This document shows positions 17,818 through 26,126 of a DNA stretch of 64,000 bases, in pieces. The position numbers and the translations under genes are program-made. The DNA comes from Granulosicoccus sp964594905 (lineage in GTDB: Bacteria > Pseudomonadota > Gammaproteobacteria > Granulosicoccales > Granulosicoccaceae), in assembly GCA_964594905.1 (NCBI GenBank), contig CAZQOI010000002.1:1-64000 (forward strand), read 5' to 3'. The notes below the pieces were generated by a model. The model did not search any database and was not told the origin of the DNA. It saw only the letters and a program-made list of their open reading frames with translations. Numbering within the stretch: the stretch's first letter is position 1; each line of letters starts with the position of its first letter.

Positions 17818-19134
17818 ATGATGACTATTGAACGACGCACGCTTGGCGTGCTGGTCATCGCTGCGTCAGCGTTTACGGCTCAGGCCGTTTCTGCTGCGAA
17901 GTGGGATTTCCAACAAAAGCTCCGTTTTCAGGCGGAAGCGACTGATAACATCTTTTTATCTGATGATGATCCAGAGCCATCCGGTCTGTTTACGATCACA
18001 CCGATTCTGTCTGGCAGTACGGAGGCCAAGACAACTACCATTTATTTGGAGGCGGCAGTAGATCTTGAGGCGTTTTCAAACCCGGAAGAGAATCTGGCCA
18101 GACCGAAACTATTCGCTGGTATTGATGCGGAGCCTATCGCTGGGACTTTTTTCATCGATACTAGTGTTCAGGTTCGGCGTTCAACGCTCGATGAAGATTT
18201 ATTGCTTCGTGACTTTCCGAATCCTGACGATGATCTGGTCTATGTAGCTGACTATCGTTTTCGTCCACAGTTTAATTTTTCGTTTGATGATGTAGCCAGT
18301 CTGGAGCTAGATCTGCGGCTTAAACATGAAGACTTTTTGGAAGAAGCTATTCGTGATGAATCAGAAGTGTTTTTCTTTGGTGAGCTTCTGCATGTTCCCG
18401 AAAGCTCAGGTGTGTATTGGGCGCTCTCAACTAGTGCGTTTGGTGCCGATGCGAGTGACAACACAGATTTTTCAAACGTGCATGCCAAAGCCACTTTAGG
18501 CTATGCCTTTTCGAATTCGTGGTTGACGACCGTCTCAGTTGGTCATGAGCAGTTCGAGGAGCGGGATATTCTGGACTCGCGTTTTATTGAGAGTGAGGCT
18601 GAGGACGATACTTGGGAAGTTGCGGTGCAGTGGACGCCGGACGAACGAACGGTATTTAACGCAGGGTTCGGGCATCGTGTTTTTGGTGATTTTCCGTTTC
18701 TCTCGTTAACGCGAGATACTCGTGGTGGATTTGTAACATTGACTTGGGAACGATCCTTGTTACAAACCATAGGTGAAGATATCGGATCGCTAACCGATAC
18801 GCTTACGGGTAACGTATTAACTTCCGCACCTGGCACCGGAATCACTAGTGAGCGTGATACAGCTGGTGCATTTGTGCTGAATGTGTTTCGACTCGATTAT
18901 CGCCTGGTGGGTAGGCGTAGCGAACTTGTCGTAGGCGCTGAGTATTCGACTGATGAAGATGGGGATTCTTTGGTTACCGGGAGTCGTTTCCAGTTTGAAG
19001 GTAGGTACACGCGTACTTTGAGTGCCAGAACCAACGCAGGAATAATTCTGACATCAGATGACAGGAATGTTGAGTCTGGTCTGGGTGAGTACCTGCGTAA
19101 TCGTGCTGCTGTGTTTCTTGAAACCCGTTTCTAG
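17818..19134 (+). CDS. Outer-membrane beta-barrel protein of the XrtA export module
   Basis: A Sec signal peptide ends around AVSA-A (residues ~1-27). The remaining ~410 residues alternate polar and hydrophobic residues in beta-hairpin fashion with acidic loops and end in an aromatic C-terminus (AAVFLETRF), the signal for BAM insertion. Its place after export lipoprotein, chain-length protein and kinase matches the PEP-CTERM-system-associated outer-membrane protein. It may be the polymer exit pore, partnering the short Wza-like protein that lacks its own OM helix barrel; that pairing is inference. It starts 10 bases after the kinase stop. Confidence 0.85.
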   Translation: MMTIERRTLGVLVIAASAFTAQAVSAAKWDFQQKLRFQAEATDNIFLSDDDPEPSGLFTITPILSGSTEAKTTTIYLEAAVDLEAFSNPEENLARPKLFAGIDAEPIAGTFFIDTSVQVRRSTLDEDLLLRDFPNPDDDLVYVADYRFRPQFNFSFDDVASLELDLRLKHEDFLEEAIRDESEVFFFGELLHVPESSGVYWALSTSAFGADASDNTDFSNVHAKATLGYAFSNSWLTTVSVGHEQFEERDILDSRFIESEAEDDTWEVAVQWTPDERTVFNAGFGHRVFGDFPFLSLTRDTRGGFVTLTWERSLLQTIGEDIGSLTDTLTGNVLTSAPGTGITSERDTAGAFVLNVFRLDYRLVGRRSELVVGAEYSTDEDGDSLVTGSRFQFEGRYTRTLSARTNAGIILTSDDRNVESGLGEYLRNRAAVFLETRF

Positions 19135-19161
19135 TAGCTTTCGACGCTGCCTACCGTGACG

Positions 19162-19962
19162 ATGGATATTTCGGTTGTCATTCTGACTTACAATTCAGCG
19201 AAAACAATAACTCGATGCCTTGATTCATTGAGGGAATCGCTGTCAAAGCTGAATTTTAAATACGAAATACTTGTTGTGGACAACGGTTCCAACGATGGAA
19301 CGGTAGCCTTACTTGAAAACTATGCATCAGCGTCGTTAGGCTCGCGATTCGATGTGACTGTTCTTGATAGAAATTTAGGTACAACGGTTTCTCGTAACAT
19401 CGCTTTGCGAAAGGTCACTGGGCGCACCGTGATCATCATGGATTCGGATGCCTATGTTGGTCATCAAGCTATTTCTGAATTACGTGAACACCTACAGTCA
19501 AACAAGCGCTGCGGTTTGGCAGTGCCGGCAATGACCTATGCGGACGGTCGATACCAGATTAGTTCTGATCAGTTTCCTACGCTATGGCGAAAGTGTCAGC
19601 GTTTTTTCGGTCTGAAAAAACTTGAAAGTGGTGCTGCTGACAACCGACAAAGCAGTGGGTCTATTGATTATGCAATTTCAGCTTTCTGGATGATGCCAAG
19701 TAGCGTTCTAAAAGAAGTTGGACTGCTCGACGAACGCATTTTCTATTCTCCAGAAGACGTGGATTACTGCATCCGAATATGGCAGGCTGGATATTCAATT
19801 TATTACAGTGATCGTGTGTCAATTATTCATGATGCGCAAGAGATTTCGCGACCAAAAGGTTTACTCGGTATTAACCGTTTTACGCTCTCGCATATCAAGG
19901 GATTGTTGTATCTCTTTATCAAGCATCGCTACTTGTGGCGACCACTGCGCTTCACCAGATGA
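19162..19962 (+). CDS. Glycosyltransferase family 2
   Basis: This 266-residue GT-A enzyme opens MDISVVILTYNSAKTITRCLDSL, the nucleotide-binding strand of GT2. It has VVDNGSNDGT, then the metal site IIMDSDAYVG and a C-terminal region with GLLDERIFYSPEDVDYCIRIW (the ED motif). These are hallmarks of rhamnosyl- or galactosyl-type GT2 enzymes. ATG 19162 is taken as start; GTG 19156 would add two residues. It closes the region A export operon, 27 bases after the barrel gene, and is convergent with the DnaJ-domain gene. Confidence 0.88.
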   Translation: MDISVVILTYNSAKTITRCLDSLRESLSKLNFKYEILVVDNGSNDGTVALLENYASASLGSRFDVTVLDRNLGTTVSRNIALRKVTGRTVIIMDSDAYVGHQAISELREHLQSNKRCGLAVPAMTYADGRYQISSDQFPTLWRKCQRFFGLKKLESGAADNRQSSGSIDYAISAFWMMPSSVLKEVGLLDERIFYSPEDVDYCIRIWQAGYSIYYSDRVSIIHDAQEISRPKGLLGINRFTLSHIKGLLYLFIKHRYLWRPLRFTR

Positions 19963-19976
19963 ATCTGTTGTCGAAT

Positions 19977-20795
19977 CTAGGCTGACTCCAACGCGTCAAG
20001 CAATACTTGTTTGGCCAGATTGATCTTGGTGGCAAAGTAGTGACTACCACCTCGGTCTGGATGCATACGACTGATCAATGCGCGATGTGCATCAACGATT
20101 GCCTGCCGATCGGGGTTTGGTTGAAGGCCCAGAATATCCAGTGCTTCATCGATACTGATTGTGCTGTTGCTTGTCTGGGGATTGGATTTTTCACCTGCAT
20201 GGCCAGTTTGATTGTCATAGCCACTATCGGCACTCGGTCCTCCCGCGGCCTCCCATTGTTCACTTCGTTCTCGTGTTGCATACGCAATTAGCAAACGTGC
20301 CGCCTCGGGATCATGTGTCGTTGCACTCTGATACAAGGCGCGTAACTCTTGGATATCGAGTTCGCTCAATCGACGGTCCTTGAATTTGCCCTGAAGGACG
20401 ACACCATCGAGATTGCCGGTAGCCTGATCAAGCGTCATCGCCACCGATCGGGTGTTGACGCGTGAGGTGCCATCACTGCGTGATTGGGATTGGCCGCCGA
20501 ATCCACCGAAACCTCCCATGCCTGGGCGAAAGGAGGGCCCAAGATATTTCGCGAGAGAGGGGGCGAAACGGACCAGCAGTGGCGCTAAACGCATGATTTG
20601 CATCATAGCAGCACCAAGTAGTGCAAATACCGGTGACGCTCTGCCTGTCAGGGCCATCGCCAAAAACAGAATGCCGAGAACGACCAAGGCGATCTTGACC
20701 TTGCCGGCTGTGCCCTGGGCGATCAACTTGTGATAGTAGCCCTTGTACAGCAGCCAGGCGGCCACCATCAACGCTATGAGAAATATTCCGCCCAC
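19977..20795 (-). CDS. Membrane-anchored DnaJ-domain protein
   Basis: This 272-residue protein has two N-terminal hydrophobic segments (residues 3-20 and ~32-60), a Gly/Phe-rich stretch (GMGGFGGFGGQ) and a helical middle region with LDGVVLQGKFKDRRLSELD. The C-terminal J-domain is truncated in the Pam18/Tim14 manner, with SIDEALDILGL and the HPD motif in RMHPDRGGSHYFATKINLAK. It should stimulate a DnaK-type ATPase at the inner membrane. The start is GTG with AAGGA about 5 bases upstream. It is probably unrelated to polysaccharide synthesis and separates the two export modules; such proteins occur widely in Proteobacteria as a single gene. Confidence 0.85.
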   Translation of the reverse strand: MGGIFLIALMVAAWLLYKGYYHKLIAQGTAGKVKIALVVLGILFLAMALTGRASPVFALLGAAMMQIMRLAPLLVRFAPSLAKYLGPSFRPGMGGFGGFGGQSQSRSDGTSRVNTRSVAMTLDQATGNLDGVVLQGKFKDRRLSELDIQELRALYQSATTHDPEAARLLIAYATRERSEQWEAAGGPSADSGYDNQTGHAGEKSNPQTSNSTISIDEALDILGLQPNPDRQAIVDAHRALISRMHPDRGGSHYFATKINLAKQVLLDALESA

Positions 20796-21236
20796 AGGTC
20801 CTTGTTCGCTCCTTTAGATAGAGTCAGCTAAGCTGGTGAGCTTAACTTATGATCAATTCGTATGGGCTAGATCTTAGTTTGATAGTCTATGTAAAAGTAC
20901 AGACCCGTCAAAACTGAGTAAATCGTCACATGAATGCTCTTGCGGTTAATCTTAGCGAGAATGAGTCCACGTAATGCGGTGATTCGAGACTGCGACTGAT
21001 CGCCTCGAGAGTATTATTGAAATCTATAAAAATGTAGGTATCTTGCAGGTTTCGCTTGAAGTTTCCGCGGTTTTTTCAACTCTGTATTTTGTCCTGTCGC
21101 CATTGGCACTTTATATCTCAATGTGCCGCCTCTGCACATTACTGTATATAATCCCACTCACAAGTGTTTACCCTTACAAATCACGGCTCGCGACCTATTT
21201 GGGTGTCGCAAACTGTATAAAAATTAAGGATCAATA
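20796..21236. other. 441-bp divergent intergenic region
   Basis: This gap separates the DnaJ-domain gene (minus) from the second beta-barrel gene (plus). It holds an inverted repeat at 21120-21140, a TATAAT box at 21147 and a TAAGGA Shine-Dalgarno before ATG 21237. A small hairpin (TAAGCT-GGTG-AGCTTA) lies near 20828. A 64-codon open frame at 21043 shows no protein-like composition and overlaps the promoter elements, so it is not called a gene. Confidence 0.6.
21120..21152 (+). promoter_or_regulatory. Inverted repeat next to a TATAAT box, likely promoter/operator
   Basis: AATGTGC (21120-21126) and GCACATT (21134-21140) form a perfect inverted repeat with a 7-base spacer. A consensus -10 hexamer TATAAT follows at 21147-21152. 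The repeat covers where the -35 element would lie, the position expected for an activator or repressor site. It would control the 21237 gene and perhaps the whole second export module. The spacer is one base too long for a standard CRP site. Confidence 0.5.
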
Positions 21237-22460
21237 ATGAGAATCAGGCGATGCATTCAGGCCTTGTCGACCCTGCTTTTGATGTTCTTGGTTATTTCAA
21301 GTTCGTTTGCTCAGGATAGAAATAGCGGTTCGGTCAAAGTGGGTGAGGCTGACCTCTATCCGTCGGTTCGTTTTGATTTTGTCTCCAGTGACAATGCTTT
21401 TTTGACAAGTAGTGATTTGATTGACACTAATGGGTTTCTGGTTAAGCCAAAACTAGAGTTAGTAGCTAATCGAAGATTACTCGATATCAGTCTGGCCTAT
21501 GAGGGCGATTATGGAAGTTTTAATGAAGATGTTCTGAACTATGACGATCATAGGCTCTCGCTTCTTGCTGGGGCAGATCTTGCGACTCGTCATCGTGTAA
21601 CTGGGTCGCTCTCCTTTGATCTGGACCATGAAGAGTTTGGCCTTAACTTCACTCGTGGTCAGCCTGTTGACGGTTCAGAGTTAGTAGAGTTCTTTACAGT
21701 TGTTGTGCAAGCTGGCCATATTTACGGAGCTGCCAACGCCAGAGGTAACTTGGAAACGGGTATTACGATTCAAAACAGAGATTTTTTAAGTCAAGAATCA
21801 CTCACTGATGGATTTGGTTTTACCGAAGTATCGCCTTCAGTTGCGTTCACATACCGGTTGTCTTCGAGTGCTCGGGCCTTGCTCGGAATTGACTATTCAG
21901 CCTTTAGCTTTGAAGATAGTAGTCGTGATCGCGATGAGGTCTCCGTATTCGCTGGTGTGCGGTTAGCGGAAGGTAGAAAAACCTCCGGATCCGTGCGTTT
22001 AGGCGTCGGAAACTCGGACTTCTCAGACGGTCGAGAAGACTTGACAGTACTAAATGCTGAGATCGGTTTGGTTTACCGGCCTGTTAGTTTTTCTCAGATT
22101 ACTTTAGATTTTGATCGAGCTTTGGCTAACCTGGATGGCGTTGCAACTGCGACTGATCAGGGGGAATCGATTCAGGATATAGTCCAACTACAATGGATTC
22201 ATCAGTGGTCGTCCCGCGTGTCTTCGAGGGCATTTTTGAACTATTCGGATTTATCGAGAGATTGCCCGGACGAAGACACAGTTTTGTCGAGAGTCGGATT
22301 TGAATTCGGAATTTCCGTACGACGATCAGTTACGGTGGGGGCCAGTGTCGACCAAACAGAACGTTCTGATTCTGAATGCCCTACCATCGTGGTTGATGGG
22401 ACTGCCGACAGCGACTTCAGCGCCTTAAGATTCGGAGTGTTTCTGGAGGCTAAGCTTTAA
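21237..22460 (+). CDS. Outer-membrane beta-barrel protein of the second export module
   Basis: The 407-residue precursor has a Sec signal peptide (hydrophobic core LSTLLLMFLVISSSFAQ, cleavage after SFA). A beta-barrel-like sequence follows with many alternating strands and Asp/Ser/Gly-rich loops (FVSSDNAFLTSSDLI, YDDHRLSLLAGADL). It ends FLEAKL, with a weak terminal aromatic/hydrophobic signature. It has the same type and size as the barrel at 17818, though the sequences differ. Preceding a Wza/Wzc pair, it is likely the outer-membrane exit or accessory barrel for the second polymer. The start ATG has TAAGGA 5-10 bases upstream. Confidence 0.78.
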   Translation: MRIRRCIQALSTLLLMFLVISSSFAQDRNSGSVKVGEADLYPSVRFDFVSSDNAFLTSSDLIDTNGFLVKPKLELVANRRLLDISLAYEGDYGSFNEDVLNYDDHRLSLLAGADLATRHRVTGSLSFDLDHEEFGLNFTRGQPVDGSELVEFFTVVVQAGHIYGAANARGNLETGITIQNRDFLSQESLTDGFGFTEVSPSVAFTYRLSSSARALLGIDYSAFSFEDSSRDRDEVSVFAGVRLAEGRKTSGSVRLGVGNSDFSDGREDLTVLNAEIGLVYRPVSFSQITLDFDRALANLDGVATATDQGESIQDIVQLQWIHQWSSRVSSRAFLNYSDLSRDCPDEDTVLSRVGFEFGISVRRSVTVGASVDQTERSDSECPTIVVDGTADSDFSALRFGVFLEAKL

Positions 22461-22773
22461 GCGAGGCGTGCGTGGTTACCATTCGCGGTTAAAATGTGAA
22501 GTGGGTGTTTTTAAATGGTTTCCAGTTAGTTGCTAGCTAATTTGTGACAAATTGTCACCAAAGGATGCATTCTAGCGAGTTAGTGGCCGTAGCACCCAGT
22601 AATAGTGGTATTTTACCCGGGGCGATTTGACAGGAATTGTGTACCATATTCAGTTAATCGGACTTGTGACTTTTCGTCGCGAGGATGTGAGAACCATGCA
22701 GGTTCTACGCTAGATTTGGCGTGTAGTCTCGGTTCCCACACTACTACCATCTTTCAAAAGATCAGGCTACCGA
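22461..22773. other. 313-bp intergenic region with a near-perfect palindrome
   Basis: This is the gap between the second barrel gene and the second Wza gene. The only clear element is the 15-bp palindrome at 22544-22558. A 62-codon open frame at 22605 overlaps the start of the export gene in another frame and has no protein-like character. The gap suggests that the Wza/Wzc pair has its own promoter. Confidence 0.5.
22544..22558. promoter_or_regulatory. Palindromic operator candidate GTGACAA-A-TTGTCAC
   Basis: Seven-base arms GTGACAA and TTGTCAC flank a single central base, 216 bases upstream of the second export lipoprotein gene. Such a compact odd palindrome is typical of a homodimeric helix-turn-helix binding site. 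No hairpin-plus-T-run follows, so it is not a terminator. Confidence 0.5.
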
Positions 22774-23373
22774 ATGACCGCTCGAATAATTAGGCAATTT
22801 ACCTTGCTCGTTGCAATGACATTTTTACAGGCGTGTAGCGCTGTACCAAACCAGGGCGGTCAAGCTACAACAACAATCTCGACGCCTTCAGATGGAGTCG
22901 GGATTGCTGACGAGGGAGACTACGAAATAGGGGAAGGCGACAGGATTGGTATCCAGGTATTCGACGAGCCCGATCTCACTATGGAAGCGACGGTAGGTTC
23001 CAGTGGTGGAATCAATTATTCCTATTTGGGTGACATTAAGGTCGCTGGCAAGTCTCCTGTCCAGTTGGAGCGTGATATCACCGAGCTGCTCAAGCAAGGT
23101 TACTTGGTCAATCCTTCGGTGAATGTCTCGGTTGTTCAATTCCGTCCATTCTTTATTGCGGGTGAAGTGAATAGACCCGGTAGTTATCCCTTCCAGCCTG
23201 GCCTCACACTTGACAAGGCAATCGCGTTGGCTGGAGGGTTGACAGACCGAGCTTCAACTCGCCGTATGTTTGTTATCAAGGCTGGAAATAAATCAGCTGG
23301 CGAAAGTAAAATTGGGTTGAGTTCAGCGGTTGGCCCTGGCGACACAATTACTATCAGAGAAGGTTTCTTTTAA
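22774..23373 (+). CDS. Polysaccharide export lipoprotein (Wza-like, SLBB), second copy
   Basis: The signal peptide carries lipobox LQAC, with Cys21. The Poly_export domain follows (YEIGEGDRIGIQVFDEPDLTMEATV, SYLGDIKVAGKSPVQLERDI), then an SLBB domain (FFIAGEVNRPGSYPFQPGLTLDKAIALAGGLTDRA). At 199 residues it is the short type without the C-terminal outer-membrane helix of Wza, so it needs a partner barrel, plausibly the 21237 product. It is followed 3 bases later by the Wzc gene. The SLBB sequence is closer to general Wza/OtnA proteins than to the XrtA-type copy at 14216. Confidence 0.9.
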   Translation: MTARIIRQFTLLVAMTFLQACSAVPNQGGQATTTISTPSDGVGIADEGDYEIGEGDRIGIQVFDEPDLTMEATVGSSGGINYSYLGDIKVAGKSPVQLERDITELLKQGYLVNPSVNVSVVQFRPFFIAGEVNRPGSYPFQPGLTLDKAIALAGGLTDRASTRRMFVIKAGNKSAGESKIGLSSAVGPGDTITIREGFF

Positions 23374-23375
23374 TA

Positions 23376-26054
23376 ATGGATTCGGCATCCAATCGTTACC
23401 TAAATAACCCTGCTATGGATAATGACGAAACTCAAAACTCGCAAGGTTCCGGTATGGAGCAGCTTGATCTGCAACACTATCTGAGAATTCTGCGTAAGCA
23501 CAAATGGCCGGTTACCTTGTTTACTGCCGCGGTTACTGGATTCGCAGCTTACTATGCGATGACAGCGACGCCAATATACAAGTCAACTTCGACGTTGCTT
23601 ATCGAATCTCAGGGAACCGAAGGATTGGTAGATTTTAAAGAGATAGTCGGTGTCGACACCCAAAATCAAGATTACTACCAAACTCAGTATGAACTGTTAC
23701 GCTCTCGCGGGTTGGCGCAACGAGTTGTTAATCGATTAGATCTCTGGAACAACCCGGAGTATTCGCCTGATGCGAGAGCGTCTGAAGCTCAGAGTGAAGC
23801 AGCTCGCCGAGAGGTGCTCGGAGAGTCGCCATCAGGAATAGCGGGTTTGATCGAGCGAGGCAAAGGTATCCTGGGAGTCACTCCCAGTGAAAATGCCGAA
23901 TCAGACAATACTGTAAATTCTGAACCAGTAAAAATTGAGTTAGCGTCTGTAACTCAAATAGGTGAGGGATTGGACATTTCGCAGGAGTTAGAGGGTAGCG
24001 ATTCCAAACTTTCTCCAAATAGACTCATAACAGTTGCGAACTTCATGAGTCATTTGTCGATCTCACCGGTAAGAAAAACCAAGCTCGTCAAAATCAGTTT
24101 CGAATCTCCAGATCCAGCTTTTTCTGCAATTGTTGCGAATACAGTGGGCGAGGAGTACATCAGTAGCTACTTGGATGCCAAGCTCGAACTTACTACCACT
24201 ACAACAGCATTTTTTAGTGAACGCCTCGCCACACTAAAACAAATTCTAGACGAATCTGAACAACGTTTGATTGGATTCAAAGAGGCGAATGGTTTAGTTG
24301 ACGTTGACGGCAGTGTAGGCAGGCTTAACGAACAGGAGCTTTTACTTGCAACTGCAGAACTAGCACAAGCTCGAAGTGATCTCTCAGGAAAAGCTGATTT
24401 GTATCGAGAAGTGCAAGCTCTCCGGAATCAGCCTTTGTTACTTCAATCTATTCCTTCTGTGCAAGCTGACCCCTTGGTTCAAAACGTTCGCATCGAGCTT
24501 GGACAGGTACAGCGTCAAATTGACGAACTAGGAAATCGTTATGGCGAGAGGCATCCACGAGTGGTTGATGCGAGATCACAGCTTGCCTCCTTAAACACTA
24601 CGTTAGAGGGGCATATCAACCGTGTTGTAGGGTCTATCTCCAAAGATTATCAATTGGTGCGCCAACAAGTAGCATCAATCGAAGCCAAATTGGTGGCCGG
24701 TAAGCAAAAGATTCAAGCTATTGGTACCAAGAAGTTCGAATTAGATGAACTTTCACGAGAAGTAGCCACAAATCGCGATATATACAACGAATTCTTCAGT
24801 AGCATTTCTGAAGCTAAATCCGCAGATGGATTGGTTTCTGCGAATGCAACTATTTCTGATGCTGCCGTACCACAGCAACGACCGATTAAACCGAAAAAAC
24901 AATTGATCATTGCGATAGCTGCGATTGCGTCATTAATCCTGTCGATGCTTATGGCTGTTCTCTATGAGCAAATGGACGACACTGTTAAAAGTACTAACGA
25001 TGTTGAAGACAAACTTGGATTGAAATTGTTAGGAATTCTGCCACTTATCAAAGGTGGGATGTTTTCTCGCACACAAGAATTGCCGTTAAACCCTACTGAA
25101 ATTGTTGATAAAAATGGAACGTTTTTCGAGGCGGTCAACACCGCGCGAACGGCAATTTGTATCGATGATAGAGACAAACCTCGACAAGTGATAATGGTTA
25201 CCTCCTCTGTCCCTGGAGAAGGCAAATCTACAACTTCAATTAACCTCGCCTACTCGCTTGCCAAGTTAGAGCGTGTGTTGTTGATTGATTGTGACCTTAG
25301 GCGGCCAACTGTGGCCAAAGCTGCTGGTGTGGATAAAAACAGTCCTGGTCTCAGTAGCTTGATTACGCAAACAGCTCCCGCTCGCGAGTGTATAAAACAG
25401 GGTGCTTTCGGTGGAGTGGTTGATATATTGCCATCGGGCCCCATTCCTGATCAACCGCTCGAACTATTGTCGTCGAAGCGATTCGAAAAAATACTTCAAA
25501 AGCTGACGACGCACTACGACAGGATTGTTCTTGACTGTGCGCCAACTCAGGCAGTTTCAGATGCGTTGGTGCTAAGTCGATTGGCCGATGCCGTGGTTTA
25601 TGCGGTGAAGTCACATGATACGTCGATAGAGTTAGTGAAACGCGGAGTGCAGCGATTAAGACAGGTAGATGCACCTTTTGCAGGTGTCTTGATTACTCAA
25701 GTGGATATGGACAAAGTCATGTCCTACGGCGGTGACTATTACTATCAAGGTTACTATGACTATTATGGTTATACCGAGAAGGGCGTTAATCAAAAAACTG
25801 GTGGAAAATTGTCCTTGTCGCAAGAAGAATTGCTAAGAATAAGAACGGATGATTCCGATTTTGAACTGGATCTGGACGGTGGTCTGGATCCGAGAGCACG
25901 GTTAAATGAAAGTCGGGCTCCGACATTCGATTTAGAGTTGGAAGATGAGTATGATCTTACGACTCGGATTCAACCACCTGTGGTGCGCCCGGTGCGTGGT
26001 AGGAGGTTAACGACCGGAGCCAGAGCTTCAAGAGATAATCTGGATATCTTATGA
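23376..26054 (+). CDS. Wzc-type tyrosine autokinase / chain-length regulator with C-terminal extension
   Basis: This 892-residue fused protein has a Wzz domain with transmembrane helix one (~45-62), coiled coils with RYGERHPRVVDARSQLASL and GNVR. Transmembrane helix two lies at ~507-527, followed by the BY-kinase domain: Walker A VTSSVPGEGKSTTSINLAYSLA (~608), Walker A' VLLIDCDLRRP (~634) and Walker B IVLDCAPT (~718). A Tyr cluster (YYYQGYYDYYGY, ~788-800) gives the autophosphorylation sites. About 85 further residues follow that cluster, first acidic (DDSDFELDLDGGLD) and then Arg-rich. In Wzc of E. coli the Tyr cluster is at the very end, so this tail is unusual. It drives synthesis and export of the second polymer. 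Confidence 0.93.
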   Translation: MDSASNRYLNNPAMDNDETQNSQGSGMEQLDLQHYLRILRKHKWPVTLFTAAVTGFAAYYAMTATPIYKSTSTLLIESQGTEGLVDFKEIVGVDTQNQDYYQTQYELLRSRGLAQRVVNRLDLWNNPEYSPDARASEAQSEAARREVLGESPSGIAGLIERGKGILGVTPSENAESDNTVNSEPVKIELASVTQIGEGLDISQELEGSDSKLSPNRLITVANFMSHLSISPVRKTKLVKISFESPDPAFSAIVANTVGEEYISSYLDAKLELTTTTTAFFSERLATLKQILDESEQRLIGFKEANGLVDVDGSVGRLNEQELLLATAELAQARSDLSGKADLYREVQALRNQPLLLQSIPSVQADPLVQNVRIELGQVQRQIDELGNRYGERHPRVVDARSQLASLNTTLEGHINRVVGSISKDYQLVRQQVASIEAKLVAGKQKIQAIGTKKFELDELSREVATNRDIYNEFFSSISEAKSADGLVSANATISDAAVPQQRPIKPKKQLIIAIAAIASLILSMLMAVLYEQMDDTVKSTNDVEDKLGLKLLGILPLIKGGMFSRTQELPLNPTEIVDKNGTFFEAVNTARTAICIDDRDKPRQVIMVTSSVPGEGKSTTSINLAYSLAKLERVLLIDCDLRRPTVAKAAGVDKNSPGLSSLITQTAPARECIKQGAFGGVVDILPSGPIPDQPLELLSSKRFEKILQKLTTHYDRIVLDCAPTQAVSDALVLSRLADAVVYAVKSHDTSIELVKRGVQRLRQVDAPFAGVLITQVDMDKVMSYGGDYYYQGYYDYYGYTEKGVNQKTGGKLSLSQEELLRIRTDDSDFELDLDGGLDPRARLNESRAPTFDLELEDEYDLTTRIQPPVVRPVRGRRLTTGARASRDNLDIL

Positions 26055-26126
26055 CACGTAGTCTCGCTCGCATTTGACAAGCGTGTCGTTGTTTGCGAGT
26101 ACGCATCAACGCAGCGCATGTAGAGT

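Noticed and set aside
21107..21125. TTGGCAC as part of a sigma-54 promoter, as used by PrsR-type regulation in XrtA loci
   Set aside because: No TTGC or GC element follows at the -12 distance.
21120..21140. CRP binding site
   Set aside because: The half-sites TGTGC/GCACA are separated by 7 instead of 6 bases and differ from TGTGA/TCACA.
21043..21237. 64-codon plus-strand open frame before the second barrel gene
   Set aside because: It overlaps the promoter-like elements, has no Shine-Dalgarno or domain and looks like non-coding composition.
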